Assembly (NCBI RefSeq): GCF_905220975.1
Contig: NZ_CAJNBK010000002.1
Span: 186,001-250,000 of the forward strand
DNA: 64,000 bases
Source of the DNA: Paraburkholderia haematera
Lineage (GTDB): Bacteria; Pseudomonadota; Gammaproteobacteria; Burkholderiales; Burkholderiaceae
Reading direction: 5' to 3'
Shown here in pieces: positions 18,410 through 27,230 of this stretch. The notes beneath the pieces are model-generated. The model did no database searches and was not told where the DNA came from. It was given only the letters and a program-made list of their open reading frames with translations. A program made the position numbers and the translations under genes. Every line of letters begins with the position of its first letter. Positions within the stretch are counted from its first letter, which is position 1.

Positions 18410-19801
18410 TCACATCACCGGAGAATGCAGATGATGCGGATGGTCGAGCGTCTCGCCCACGATGCGCAGCGCCTCTTCGCATTCGTCGCGCGTCTTCGAG
18501 CCGCCGAGGCACACGCGCATTGCGTTCGGCGGATTTCCGTCGGTGGAGAAGGCCGCCCCCGCAACGGCGGCAATGCCCTGGTTGCGCAGTTGCAATGCAA
18601 GTTCGGAAGTACTCCAGCCGCTTTCGGGCGGTACCGGCAACCACAAATGAAAGCCGTCCGGATGGGCTTCGTAAGGCCTCGCTTCGAGCATGCGCGATGC
18701 AATCGCCTGACGTGCGCGTGATTCATTGCGGATCGCGTTGAGCATATCGAGCGCGGTGCCGTCGACGATCCATTGCGTCGCGAGCGTGACCGTAAACGGA
18801 CTTGCCATCACCGTTGTAGCACGCAACGCGCCGGCGAGGCGTTGCGTTTGCCTGGCAGTCGGCGCGTGCAGATGCGCCACTCGCAAACCGGCGCCGAGAC
18901 TCTTCGATAAACCCGTCACGTAGTAGGTCAGTTCGGGCGCGAAGCTCGCGAGCGCATCGGGCGCACTCTGCGGCAGCATCGCATACGCATCGTCTTCGAT
19001 GATCGGGACGCTGTAGCGCAACGCGACGTCGGCGAGCGCCTCGCGTCGTTTGTGCGTGAGCGTTAGCGTGCTTGGGTTCTGCAGCGTCGGATTGCAATAG
19101 AACGCGCTCGGCTTGTCGGTCTTACAGAGCGCTTCGAAGGCGTGAGCGAGCGGACCTTCGTCGTCGCGCGGCAGGGCTTGCAGACGCACGCCGAGCTGCG
19201 CGGCAATTGCCTTGATGCCGGGGTAAGCCAGCGTGTCGAGACAGATCGTGCCGCCGGGCCGCGCCAACTGCGAGACGAGCGCTACCAGCGCGCTATGAAT
19301 GCCGGGGCACACCAGCACGTTCTGCGCGTCGCAATGCGGCACGCGACGCTTCAGCCATTCGGCGCCCGCGTCCTTGTCGGCGGCCGAGCCGCCGAAGTCC
19401 TGATAGCGCAGCAACTGATAGGGATCGCTGCCGCTCATCAGGTGCGCTGCCGAGTCGCGCAAACGGGCCGCGTAATCGGGCGGCTCGGGTGGCGTATTCA
19501 TCGACATCTCGATGCTGCTTCCTCCGGCAAGTGGCAAGGTAGCGGTTCGGCCACGCACGAAGGTGCCGCTGCCCGCGCGCGAATCGAGCAAGCCGCGCTT
19601 GCGCGCTTCCGCATAGGCGCGCGCCACCGTCGTGTAGTTCAGCGCAAGTTCTTCGGCCAGATCGCGTAGTCCCGGCAAGCGGTCGCGCGGACGCAGGCGG
19701 CCGGTGGCGAGATCCTCTTCGATCAGATCGGGAATCGCAAGGTAGGCCGGCTTGCGGATGTCGGCGAGGCGTTTGATCCAGTGATGTGTCGGGCTGCTCA
19801 T
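18410..19801 (-). CDS. MocR-type (GntR/aminotransferase fusion) transcriptional regulator
   Basis: 463 residues from the ATG at 19801. The N-terminal GntR winged helix-turn-helix (about 10-80, with LPGLRDLAEELALNYTTVARAYAEARKRGLL) is joined to a fold-type I aminotransferase-like domain (about 105-455). The PLP-binding lysine is K300 in YYVTGLSKSLGAG. The Asp and Asn that contact the cofactor also appear present (EDDAYAML, YCNPTLQNP). MocR proteins sense PLP or amine compounds. The gene diverges from the Nit1C cluster across a 347-base gap holding two related palindromes, so control of that cluster and of itself is likely. Confidence 0.92.
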   Translation of the reverse strand: MSSPTHHWIKRLADIRKPAYLAIPDLIEEDLATGRLRPRDRLPGLRDLAEELALNYTTVARAYAEARKRGLLDSRAGSGTFVRGRTATLPLAGGSSIEMSMNTPPEPPDYAARLRDSAAHLMSGSDPYQLLRYQDFGGSAADKDAGAEWLKRRVPHCDAQNVLVCPGIHSALVALVSQLARPGGTICLDTLAYPGIKAIAAQLGVRLQALPRDDEGPLAHAFEALCKTDKPSAFYCNPTLQNPSTLTLTHKRREALADVALRYSVPIIEDDAYAMLPQSAPDALASFAPELTYYVTGLSKSLGAGLRVAHLHAPTARQTQRLAGALRATTVMASPFTVTLATQWIVDGTALDMLNAIRNESRARQAIASRMLEARPYEAHPDGFHLWLPVPPESGWSTSELALQLRNQGIAAVAGAAFSTDGNPPNAMRVCLGGSKTRDECEEALRIVGETLDHPHHLHSPVM

Positions 19802-19825
19802 TGATAGCCTTCGGCTAGGGGTGAA

Positions 19826-19859
19826 GATCATTGATCGCATCCGGATGCGATCAATGATC
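19826..19859. promoter_or_regulatory. 34-bp perfect palindrome, probable MocR operator 1
   Basis: The left arm GATCATTGATCGCATCC (19826-19842) is followed with no spacer by its exact complement (19843-19859). It lies 24 bases upstream of the MocR-type start codon, where a bound repressor would block that gene. The inner part ATTGATCGCAT recurs at 20041. A role as RNA hairpin is possible but no T-run follows on either strand. Confidence 0.8.
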
Positions 19860-20040
19860 GGATTGATCGTCCGTGGTGAATGAGTGCACCACGCCGACTC
19901 GTCTCAGCGGGAAAATCGCACTCGGCTGGTGCGATATCGCGGGGTTCAGGGCGATTGCATGCGACGCCCCGGCTATATGCAACCTTCGCGCCAAAAAAAT
20001 TTTCGAGTCGCATGTCGAATCGAGGCGGAATTGATTGCTG

Positions 20041-20068
20041 ATTGATCGCATTTGCGTGATCGATCAAT
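20041..20068. promoter_or_regulatory. Second ATTGATCG inverted repeat, probable MocR operator 2
   Basis: ATTGATCG (20041-20048) and CGATCAAT (20061-20068) form an inverted repeat with a 12-base spacer. The left half continues as ATTGATCGCAT, the same 11 bases found inside the 34-bp palindrome. It lies 80-108 bases before the first Nit1C gene, a typical position for activation or repression of that operon. Confidence 0.7.
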
Positions 20069-20148
20069 GGCACGGCGGTTGCATTAAGAGAAGCGCGCAC
20101 GGATTGAATGCGCCATCTTTTATTTAGCAAACCTGATCGGAGAGTGTC

Positions 20149-20631
20149 ATGCCAGCCGTCAACAAACCGCTGCATCAGAAAGGCGATTACCTTGTCGACT
20201 ACGAAGAGAAAGTCTTCGAAGACGTGAAGGCCGAACCTGGCGAGAAGGCGCTCGTCACATTTCATACGGTAGCGTTCGAGGGATCGATCGGCTTCGTCAA
20301 TCTGTTGCAGGCCACGCGTTTGCAGCGCAAGGGCTTCGAGACGTCAGTGCTGCTTTACGGGCCGGGCGTTACGCTCGGTCTGCAACGCGGCTTTCCGACG
20401 CTTGGCGACGAAGCGTTCCCTGGCCACCTGAACTTCAACAAGCAACTGATGAAGTTCATGGAAGAGGGCGGCAAGGTGTACGCCTGCCGCTTCGCGCTAC
20501 AAGCCTTGTATGGGCACGGCGAGGCCTCGCTGATCGAAGGCATCCGTCCGATCAGTCCGCTCGACGTGCTGGATATTCAGTTGCTTCATCGCAAGGACAA
20601 CGCACTGATCATCCACACATGGACGGTTTGA
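20149..20631 (+). CDS. MSMEG_0572-family protein of the Nit1C cluster (DsrE-like fold)
   Basis: 160 residues, first gene of the operon, with CGGAGAGTGTC as ribosome binding site. It matches the small nitrogen-starvation-associated protein that heads Nit1C clusters. The pattern [20 protein letters not shown], then VLLYGPGV, then [10 protein letters not shown] looks like a DsrE/DsrF-type alpha/beta fold with a single cysteine (C113) at the position DsrE proteins use for chemistry. Biochemical function is unknown. It is separated from the nitrilase by about 20 bases. Confidence 0.88.
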   Translation: MPAVNKPLHQKGDYLVDYEEKVFEDVKAEPGEKALVTFHTVAFEGSIGFVNLLQATRLQRKGFETSVLLYGPGVTLGLQRGFPTLGDEAFPGHLNFNKQLMKFMEEGGKVYACRFALQALYGHGEASLIEGIRPISPLDVLDIQLLHRKDNALIIHTWTV

Positions 20632-20650
20632 CGAAAGGCGGGTGACCACT

Positions 20651-21685
20651 ATGTCCGACAAACGCATCGTGCGTGCCGCCGCGGTCCAGATCGCCCCGGA
20701 CTTCGAACGCAGCGGCGGAACCCTCGAGAAGGTGTGCGAGGCCATCGAGCAAGCGGCGCGCGAAGGCGTGCAACTGATCGTGTTCCCCGAAACCTTCGTG
20801 CCGTACTACCCGTACTTTTCTTTCGTGCGTCCGCCGGTTGCGTCCGGCGCCGATCACATGAAGCTCTACGAGGAAGCCGTGATCGTGCCGGGCCCGGTGA
20901 CGCAGGCGGTGGCCGAGCGGGCGCGTTTGCATCGGATGGTGGTGGTGCTCGGCGTCAATGAGCGCGATCACGGCAGCCTCTACAACACGCAGTTGATCTT
21001 CGACGTGGACGGCCAACTGATACTCAAGCGTCGCAAGATCACGCCGACGTTTCATGAGCGGATGATCTGGGGGCAGGGCGACGCGGCCGGTTTGAAAGTC
21101 GCGCAAACGGCGGTGGCGCGCGTCGGCGCGCTCGCCTGCTGGGAGCATTACAACCCGCTCGCGCGTTATGCCTTGATGACGCAGCACGAAGAGATTCATT
21201 GCAGCCAATTTCCCGGCTCGCTGGTGGGGCCGATCTTCGCCGATCAGATCGAAGTAACGATCCGGCATCACGCATTGGAGTCGGGTTGCTTCGTGGTCAA
21301 TGCGACGGGCTGGCTGACCGAGGCGCAGATTGCATCGGTCACACCCGATACGAATTTGCAGAAGGCGCTGCGCGGCGGCTGTAACACCGCAATCGTGTCG
21401 CCGGAGGGACAGCATCTGGCGCAGCCGCTGCGTGAGGGCGAAGGCATGGTGATCGCCGATCTCGACATGGCGCTGATCACCAAGCGCAAACGCATGATGG
21501 ATTCGGTCGGCCACTACGCGCGGCCGGAATTGCTGAGTCTTGCGATCAACCGGCGGCCGGCGGAAACCGTCGCGCCGATGCCGGCCTGGTCCAGTGCTTC
21601 GAGCACGGGTTTCAATTCAAACGAGGGATGGCGCGATGAACTCCAGCGAGACACTGTCGGCAGCGAGCCGGCAATTGATGACTGA
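20651..21685 (+). CDS. nitC: Nitrilase of the Nit1C cluster (Nit6803 type)
   Basis: 344 residues. The catalytic triad of the nitrilase superfamily is visible as E47 ([11 protein letters not shown]), K129 ([13 protein letters not shown]) and C163 ([12 protein letters not shown]). The CWEH motif is typical of true nitrilases rather than amidases. Enzymes of this subfamily hydrolyse nitriles to acids and ammonia. In cyanotrophic Pseudomonas the Nit1C nitrilase is required for cyanide assimilation. The ATG at 20651 was preferred over a GTG at 20642. The end overlaps the radical SAM gene by 50 bases, an unusually long overlap pointing to tight translational coupling. Confidence 0.94.
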   Translation: MSDKRIVRAAAVQIAPDFERSGGTLEKVCEAIEQAAREGVQLIVFPETFVPYYPYFSFVRPPVASGADHMKLYEEAVIVPGPVTQAVAERARLHRMVVVLGVNERDHGSLYNTQLIFDVDGQLILKRRKITPTFHERMIWGQGDAAGLKVAQTAVARVGALACWEHYNPLARYALMTQHEEIHCSQFPGSLVGPIFADQIEVTIRHHALESGCFVVNATGWLTEAQIASVTPDTNLQKALRGGCNTAIVSPEGQHLAQPLREGEGMVIADLDMALITKRKRMMDSVGHYARPELLSLAINRRPAETVAPMPAWSSASSTGFNSNEGWRDELQRDTVGSEPAIDD

Positions 21686-22748
21686 ATTGCAGTCGGCCGG
21701 CTTGCGGCTCGTGTCTCCGGATGCGGGCGCCGCGAGCCGGCGTGGCGGCGCGGGACCGTCGGACCACAAAGCGGTGACGGTGGACGGCGTGACGATCATG
21801 GTGCCGGTGCATACGAGCACCGCCTGGCACTCGCCGTTCGTCGCACAGACGCCGGATGCAAATGGCTCGAGTGCCTTGCTGCGCGGCACGATTCGGATTG
21901 CCAATATCAGCTTTCCCAAAGCCCCGCGCTTCTACGGCATGCAGACGCTCGACGGCGTACCTTACTCGCACATTGCCGCGCTGCATAGTGCGGACGTGCT
22001 GGCCACAACGGTGCTGCAAACCTGCATCCGTTACGAGAGTCGCCGCAAGAGTTGCAAGTTCTGCGCGATTGGGCAATCGCTCGCGGCAGGCCGCACGATT
22101 GCGCGCAAGACGCCGGAGCAATTGGCCGAAGTGGCACGGGCAGCCGTATTGCTCGACGGCGTCAAGCATATGGTGCTGACCACCGGCACGCCGCCCACGT
22201 CCGATCGCGGCGCGCAGATCCTGTGCGAAAGCGCATTCGCCATCAAAGCGGCGGTCGATCTGCCGATCCAGGCGCAATGCGAGCCACCCGACGACGACCG
22301 CTGGTTCGCGCGCATGAAAGCAAGTGGCATCGATACGCTCGGCATGCATCTCGAAGTGGTGACGCCCGCATTGCGTGAACGCATCATGCCGGGCAAAGCG
22401 AGCGTGCCGTTGGCTCGCTACATGGAAGCGTTCAAGGCGGCAGTTGCTGTGTTCGGACGCGGTCAGGTGAGTACGTACATACTCGCCGGTCTTGGCGATA
22501 GCGCGGCGGCGATTCTGGCCATGTCGCGCGAGCTGATTGAACTCGGTGTCTATCCCTTCGTTGTGCCGTTTGTGCCGATCAGCGGCACGCCGCTCGAGGA
22601 CCATCCCGCGCCCACGCCTGAATTCATGAAGTCGGTTTTGCAGCCGCTTGGCGGCATGCTCAACGCCGCTGCAATGCGTTCAAGCGATATCAAGGCCGGT
22701 TGCGGTAAATGCGGCGCGTGTTCGTCGTTGTCGTCGTACGAGGAGTGA
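21636..22748 (+). CDS. MSMEG_0568-family radical SAM protein
   Basis: 370 residues from the ATG at 21636 with GAGGG eight bases upstream. The iron-sulfur-binding cysteines are C130, C140 and C143. This gives CX9CX2C, not the common CX3CX2C; the longer spacing is known from Elp3-like radical SAM enzymes. The C-terminus adds a second cysteine set, C356, C359 and C362 (CGKCGAC), which could hold an auxiliary cluster. The protein is an invariant member of Nit1C clusters, and its substrate is unknown. It starts inside the nitrilase gene, and its stop lies three bases before the next start. Confidence 0.9.
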   Translation: MNSSETLSAASRQLMTELQSAGLRLVSPDAGAASRRGGAGPSDHKAVTVDGVTIMVPVHTSTAWHSPFVAQTPDANGSSALLRGTIRIANISFPKAPRFYGMQTLDGVPYSHIAALHSADVLATTVLQTCIRYESRRKSCKFCAIGQSLAAGRTIARKTPEQLAEVARAAVLLDGVKHMVLTTGTPPTSDRGAQILCESAFAIKAAVDLPIQAQCEPPDDDRWFARMKASGIDTLGMHLEVVTPALRERIMPGKASVPLARYMEAFKAAVAVFGRGQVSTYILAGLGDSAAAILAMSRELIELGVYPFVVPFVPISGTPLEDHPAPTPEFMKSVLQPLGGMLNAAAMRSSDIKAGCGKCGACSSLSSYEE

Positions 22749-22750
22749 TC

Positions 22751-23350
22751 ATGTTCGGTGAAGCGATTGCAGGCGAGGCGCTTGACGGCGAAGTGGGTTT
22801 CGCACCCTATGCGCCGAGCGAATTCCGCATCAAGTGGACAACGCTGGATTGGGAAGCCGACGAAGCGTACAAGCTGCGGCGCGCGGTGTTCTGCATCGAG
22901 CAGGGCATTTTTGTCGGCGACGATCGGGACGATATCGACCTGCATGCGCGGCAGCTTGTGGCCGTGAGTTGTGTCGCCGGCATGCCGGAGCAGGTGGTCG
23001 GTACGGTGCGGATTCATCGCAACGAGGGCAGCGTGTGGTTCGGTTCGCGTCTTGCCGTACATGCCGCGTTTCGCCGCCACGGAAAAATTGGCGCGACGTT
23101 GATTCGTCTCGCCGTGAGCAGTGCCCATGCGCTCGGTTGCGAGACGTTTCTCGCCCATGTGCAGAGCCAGAACGTGCCGCTCTTTTGCGCGATGCATTGG
23201 GACGTGCTTGCCGAGGAAACATTGTTGGGTCGGCCGCATCATCTGATGCGGGCGCAGTTGAACTGGTATCCGCCATGTGTGACGCCGTATAGCGGCTTCG
23301 TGACTCATACGCAATCGCACAGCGCGGCCTCCGCACGGAGCGCGGCATGA
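22751..23350 (+). CDS. MSMEG_0567/sll0786-family GNAT N-acetyltransferase
   Basis: 199 residues. A GNAT fold is suggested by VGTVRIHRNEGSVWFGSRLAVHAAFRRHGKIGATLIRLAV, where the RRHGKIG segment is the acetyl-CoA pyrophosphate loop. This family occurs in Nit1C clusters next to the AIR-synthase-like gene, sometimes fused with it. The acyl acceptor is unknown. The start has GAGGAG overlapping the end of the radical SAM gene. The end overlaps the next start (ATGA). Confidence 0.86.
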   Translation: MFGEAIAGEALDGEVGFAPYAPSEFRIKWTTLDWEADEAYKLRRAVFCIEQGIFVGDDRDDIDLHARQLVAVSCVAGMPEQVVGTVRIHRNEGSVWFGSRLAVHAAFRRHGKIGATLIRLAVSSAHALGCETFLAHVQSQNVPLFCAMHWDVLAEETLLGRPHHLMRAQLNWYPPCVTPYSGFVTHTQSHSAASARSAA

Positions 23351-24333
23351 ACAGCGTGGCCGATCTCGTTGCCAGCCTGCGCGAGAGTCGCGGGTTTCGG
23401 CATAAGACGGATATCGTCGATGTGGTCGGCTCACTCGCACGGCATCTGCCTGGCGGCACGCAGGGTCTCGCGCAGGCCGTCGCACTTGGTGACGACTGCG
23501 CGGCCATTGCCGATGGCGATGGCTACCTGCTGTTCGCCATCGAAGGCATGGTCAGCGATTTCGTGAGCGCGATGCCGTGGTTCGCCGGCTACAGCAGCGT
23601 GATGGTCAACGTTAGCGATATCTACGCGATGGGCGGGCGGCCGCTGGCGGTGGTCGATGCGCTATGGAGTCGAGGCGTCGATGCGGCCGAGGACGTGCTT
23701 GCGGGCATGGCGGCGGCCTCCGTCGCTTATGGCGTGCCGATAGTCGGCGGTCATACCAATACGCGCAGCGATGCGGCGCAACTTGCGGTGTCGATTGTGG
23801 GGCGTGCGAAAGCGCTGCTGTCGAGTTTCAATGCGAAGCCCGGCGATCGCTTGATGATGGCCGTCGATTTGCGCGGCCGCTTCGAGGAACCGTATCCGTT
23901 CTGGAATGCATCGGTGGATGCGCCACCTGAACGTTTGAGGGCGGATCTCGAACTGCTTCCGCAATTGGCGGAAAGTGGCTTATGCAATGCGGCGAAGGAC
24001 ATCAGCATGGCCGGCACACTCGGCACGGCGCTGATGTTGCTCGAATGCTCACGGGTGGGCGCGCGGATCGATCTCGCGAGTATTCCTAAGCCTGCGGACG
24101 TTTCCTTGTCACGTTGGGTCACCGCATTTCCGAGCTTCGGCTATCTGTTATCAGTGAGGGAAGAGAAGGTGGACGCCGTCCAGGCGCAGTTCGATTCGCG
24201 TTTACTCGCTTGCGCCGTGATCGGTTCGGTCGACGCGACGTGTGAGGTGGTTTTGCGTCAACACGATGAGGTCGCGGTGTTGTGGGATTTTAACCGGGAG
24301 CCGTTCATGGTCGCGAAGGACGGTCCGCGATGA
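23347..24333 (+). CDS. sll0787-family AIR synthase-like (PurM-fold) protein
   Basis: 328 residues. It resembles the PurM/SelD/ThiL/HypE superfamily: ALGDDCAAIADGDGYLLFAIEGM near residue 47 is the nucleotide/metal-binding start, followed by NVSDIYAMGGRPLAVVDALW and VPIVGGHTNTRSD. Such proteins use ATP to activate an amide, formyl or carboxyl oxygen. The member in Nit1C clusters has no assigned reaction. Four-base ATGA overlaps with both neighbours show tight coupling. Confidence 0.88.
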   Translation: MNSVADLVASLRESRGFRHKTDIVDVVGSLARHLPGGTQGLAQAVALGDDCAAIADGDGYLLFAIEGMVSDFVSAMPWFAGYSSVMVNVSDIYAMGGRPLAVVDALWSRGVDAAEDVLAGMAAASVAYGVPIVGGHTNTRSDAAQLAVSIVGRAKALLSSFNAKPGDRLMMAVDLRGRFEEPYPFWNASVDAPPERLRADLELLPQLAESGLCNAAKDISMAGTLGTALMLLECSRVGARIDLASIPKPADVSLSRWVTAFPSFGYLLSVREEKVDAVQAQFDSRLLACAVIGSVDATCEVVLRQHDEVAVLWDFNREPFMVAKDGPR

Positions 24334-25505
24334 ATTCGTTGCGTATCGCGTTGCTGACGCATTCGGTCAATCCGCGTGGCGGCGTAGTGCACACGCTTGA
24401 ACTGGCGACTGCGTTGACCGCGCTCGGTCATGACGTGACCGTCTTTGCGCCGGCCGTGCCGGGTGAGACGTTGTTTCGCCTGCCGCCGTGCCGCGTGGTC
24501 TATGCACCAATCACGCTGTCGCAGTCCGGCACGGTAGCGATGGTGGAGGCGAGGATTGACGCATTCAGGCAGACGTTGATGGAACACGACGCTTGGTCGT
24601 TCGATGTGCTGCACGCGCAGGACAGTATCAGCGGCAACGCACTCGCCGATCTGAGAGCGCAAGGGCTCATTCGCGGTTTCATGCGTACCGTTCATCACCT
24701 TGATCATTTCGACGATCCACGTCTCGCCGCATGGCAGCGGCGGGCGTACGAGGATGCGGAGCAAGTGCTGTGCGTGAGCGATACGTGGACACACGAGATG
24801 CATTCGACTTTCGGCATTGCCGCGGTGACCGTGCCGAACGGCGTCGACATCGCGCGCTTTACGCCTGACGAGGATGCACACGACGCGCATATCAAACGGT
24901 GCCTGGGCATCGATGGTGGCCCGCTCGTACTTTCAGTGGGCGGTATCGAAGCGCGCAAGAACACACTCGCCCTGCTCGAAGCGTTCGCGTTGGTGCTGCG
25001 CACGTTGCCGGGCGCGCAACTTGTGATTGCCGGCGGTGCCAGCCTGCTCGACCACGACGCCTACGCGCGCGGCGTGCTTAAGCGCGCGGCAGAGTTGGGG
25101 TTGTCGATTGGCCCAGACGAAAGCGTGGTCGTGACCGGGCCGCTCGAAGACGCCGCAATGCCCGCGCTCTTTCGCAGCGCGGACGTGTTGTCGATGGTGT
25201 CGTTGCGGGAGGGCTTCGGCCTGGTGGTGCTGGAGGCGCTTGCCAGCGGCACGCCGGTGGTTGCCTCGGCAATCGCACCGTTCACCGAATACCTCGACGA
25301 CACCACCTGTTACTGGGCAAATCCGGCCGATGTCGGGTCGATAGCGACGGCCTTGCTACACGCTCTCAGCGACAACGGTGGCCGTATTGATTTCGACGGG
25401 GCTGTGCCTGTGTTACTCGCACGCTTTAGCTGGGCGGCAAGCGCACGGCGTCACGTCGACGTGTACCGCCAATTGCTTGCAACGCGCGCTTTAGCTATTT
25501 ATTGA
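24330..25505 (+). CDS. MSMEG_0565-family glycosyltransferase (GT4-like)
   Basis: 391 residues with a GT-B fold. The N-terminal donor-independent motif is LLTHSVNPRGGVVHTLELATAL, and the C-terminal nucleotide-sugar site is REGFGLVVLEALASGTPVVAS, whose EX7E spacing is typical of GT4 enzymes. A glycosyltransferase inside a nitrilase operon suggests that the pathway makes or modifies a glycosylated small molecule, not just ammonia release. Acceptor and sugar are unknown. Start overlaps the upstream stop by four bases. Confidence 0.9.
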   Translation: MNSLRIALLTHSVNPRGGVVHTLELATALTALGHDVTVFAPAVPGETLFRLPPCRVVYAPITLSQSGTVAMVEARIDAFRQTLMEHDAWSFDVLHAQDSISGNALADLRAQGLIRGFMRTVHHLDHFDDPRLAAWQRRAYEDAEQVLCVSDTWTHEMHSTFGIAAVTVPNGVDIARFTPDEDAHDAHIKRCLGIDGGPLVLSVGGIEARKNTLALLEAFALVLRTLPGAQLVIAGGASLLDHDAYARGVLKRAAELGLSIGPDESVVVTGPLEDAAMPALFRSADVLSMVSLREGFGLVVLEALASGTPVVASAIAPFTEYLDDTTCYWANPADVGSIATALLHALSDNGGRIDFDGAVPVLLARFSWAASARRHVDVYRQLLATRALAIY

Positions 25506-25522
25506 TCGATTGAGGATTTGCT

Positions 25523-25807
25523 ATGCCTGTCATGCATTTTCGGATTCAGTGGCCCGATGGCGATGAAGCGAACTGTTATTCGCCGTCGCTCGTCATCGGC
25601 GATTTCTTCACACCTGGCGAGGCCTACGCGCTGGACGATTTCGTCGATCGTTCGCGGCAGGCGTTAGGTATCGCTTCGGAGCGCGTGCGCGAGAAGTACG
25701 GTTTTGCCTGCTCGGCGGCGATGGACCAGCTCGCGCAGATCGAACGCGATGCCGAGCGTTTTCGCGATCGGCCCGAGGCGACCGTCAAGGTTATCGAATT
25801 CAGCTAG
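25523..25807 (+). CDS. MSMEG_0570-family small nitrogen starvation protein
   Basis: 94 residues with no signal peptide or transmembrane segment. The opening MHFRIQWPDGDEANCYSPSLVI and the acidic C-terminal helix match the small protein found in Nit1C clusters beside the flavoprotein. Function unknown. It begins 17 bases after the glycosyltransferase stop and ends 26 bases before the flavoprotein gene. Confidence 0.85.
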   Translation: MPVMHFRIQWPDGDEANCYSPSLVIGDFFTPGEAYALDDFVDRSRQALGIASERVREKYGFACSAAMDQLAQIERDAERFRDRPEATVKVIEFS

Positions 25808-25833
25808 GCGCTTATTTTTGCAGAGGACGCATC

Positions 25834-27123
25834 ATGTCGAAATCAATCCATCATGGGTGCGCCGACGGGCATTACAGCGTGCTCGTCGTCGGCGGCGGGC
25901 AGGCGGGCCTGTCGGTCAGCTATTACCTCAAGCAGGCCCGCATCGACCATCTGGTTGTGGAAAAGAACACGGTGACGCATACGTGGCGCCAGCAACGCTG
26001 GGACGCGTTTTGTCTCGTGACGCCGAACTGGCAGTGTGCGTTGCCCGGCTACCCCTACCCGGGCGACGATCCGCACGGGTTCATGAAGAAGCAGGAAATC
26101 ATCGACTATCTTGACGGCTTCATCGCGCACGTCGAAGCACCGGTGATCGAGCACGCGGAAGTCAAACGCGTGAAGCAGCGCGACGATGGCATCTTTACGA
26201 TCGTGACCACGCAGGGCGATTTCACCGCGGATCAGGTCGTGGTCGCCTCGGGTGGCTATCACACGCCGATCGTGCCGCGTCTCGCCGAGCGCTTGCCAGC
26301 AAGCATCGTGCAGTTGCAATCGTCGGCGTACCGGAATCCCCAAACCTTGCCCGAAGGCGCGATCATGGTGGTCGGCACGGGGCAATCCGGCGCGCAGATT
26401 GCGGAGGACCTGCATCTGGCCGGGCGCAAGGTGGTGCTCGCGGTCGGTGAGGCGCCGCGCTGCGCGCGTTTCTATCGGGGGCGCGACGTGGTCGATTGGC
26501 TCGCCGACATGCAGTACTACGACATGCCGGTCGAAAAGCATCCCTTGCGCGAAGGTGTGCGCGACAACACCAATCACTACGTGACCGGCCGCGACGGCGG
26601 TCGCGACATCGATCTGCGCAAGTTCGCCACCGAAGGCATGGAGCTGTACGGCCGGCTCGACGATCTGCGCGACGGGCAATTCCATTTCGCACCGACACTC
26701 GCCGCCAATCTCGACACGGCGGACGATACGTATAACCGCATCAACGCGAGCATCGACGGTTTCATTGAAAAGCATGGTATCGGCGCGCCGGCGGGTGATG
26801 TCTACGAACCCGTCTGGCGGCCGGCCGAAGAACGTACGACGCTCGATCTCCACACTAGCGGCATTTCGGCAATTATCTGGTGCATCGGTTTTACGCCGGA
26901 CTTTAGCTGGCTCGACGCGCCGGTGTTCAACGGTCGCGGTTATCCGGCGCATACCCGTGGCATTACGCCGATCGACGGTTTGTATTTCGTCGGCCTGCCG
27001 TGGCTGCATACGTGGGGATCGGGGCGCTTCTCAGGGGTCGCGCGCGATGCCGAGTTCGTCGTGCAGGCGATTCGAGAGAAAACGCGAGAGCGTGAGTCGG
27101 TCAGGGCGGCTGTGGCGGCTTGA
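25834..27123 (+). CDS. MSMEG_0569-family flavin-dependent oxidoreductase
   Basis: 429 residues. The FAD-binding Rossmann motif lies near residue 15 (VVGGGQAGLSVSYYLKQ), and a second dinucleotide fold, probably for NAD(P)H, near residue 174 (MVVGTGQSGAQIAEDL). The WRQQRWDAFCLVTPNWQ stretch is characteristic of flavin monooxygenase-like proteins of this family. It is the last gene of the Nit1C operon. By family it should oxygenate or oxidise a pathway intermediate; the substrate is unknown. A GCAGAGGACGC ribosome binding site precedes the start. Confidence 0.9.
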   Translation: MSKSIHHGCADGHYSVLVVGGGQAGLSVSYYLKQARIDHLVVEKNTVTHTWRQQRWDAFCLVTPNWQCALPGYPYPGDDPHGFMKKQEIIDYLDGFIAHVEAPVIEHAEVKRVKQRDDGIFTIVTTQGDFTADQVVVASGGYHTPIVPRLAERLPASIVQLQSSAYRNPQTLPEGAIMVVGTGQSGAQIAEDLHLAGRKVVLAVGEAPRCARFYRGRDVVDWLADMQYYDMPVEKHPLREGVRDNTNHYVTGRDGGRDIDLRKFATEGMELYGRLDDLRDGQFHFAPTLAANLDTADDTYNRINASIDGFIEKHGIGAPAGDVYEPVWRPAEERTTLDLHTSGISAIIWCIGFTPDFSWLDAPVFNGRGYPAHTRGITPIDGLYFVGLPWLHTWGSGRFSGVARDAEFVVQAIREKTRERESVRAAVAA

Positions 27124-27157
27124 GACTACGGCTTATTCGCTGCGATGCGAATGCATG

Positions 27158-27192
27158 AAAAAACGGCCGCTGCTTTCTATCGCAACGGCCGT
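27158..27192 (-). terminator. Rho-independent terminator between Nit1C operon and phospholipase gene
   Basis: A hairpin with arms ACGGCCG (27163-27169) and CGGCCGT (27186-27192) lies between two converging genes. Read on the minus strand it is followed directly by six T, so it best terminates the phospholipase gene. It may also act weakly on the Nit1C operon from the other side. Confidence 0.75.
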
Positions 27193-27230
27193 CTCATTTC
27201 GTACGGACCGAATCGAAACCGAATTGAAAC

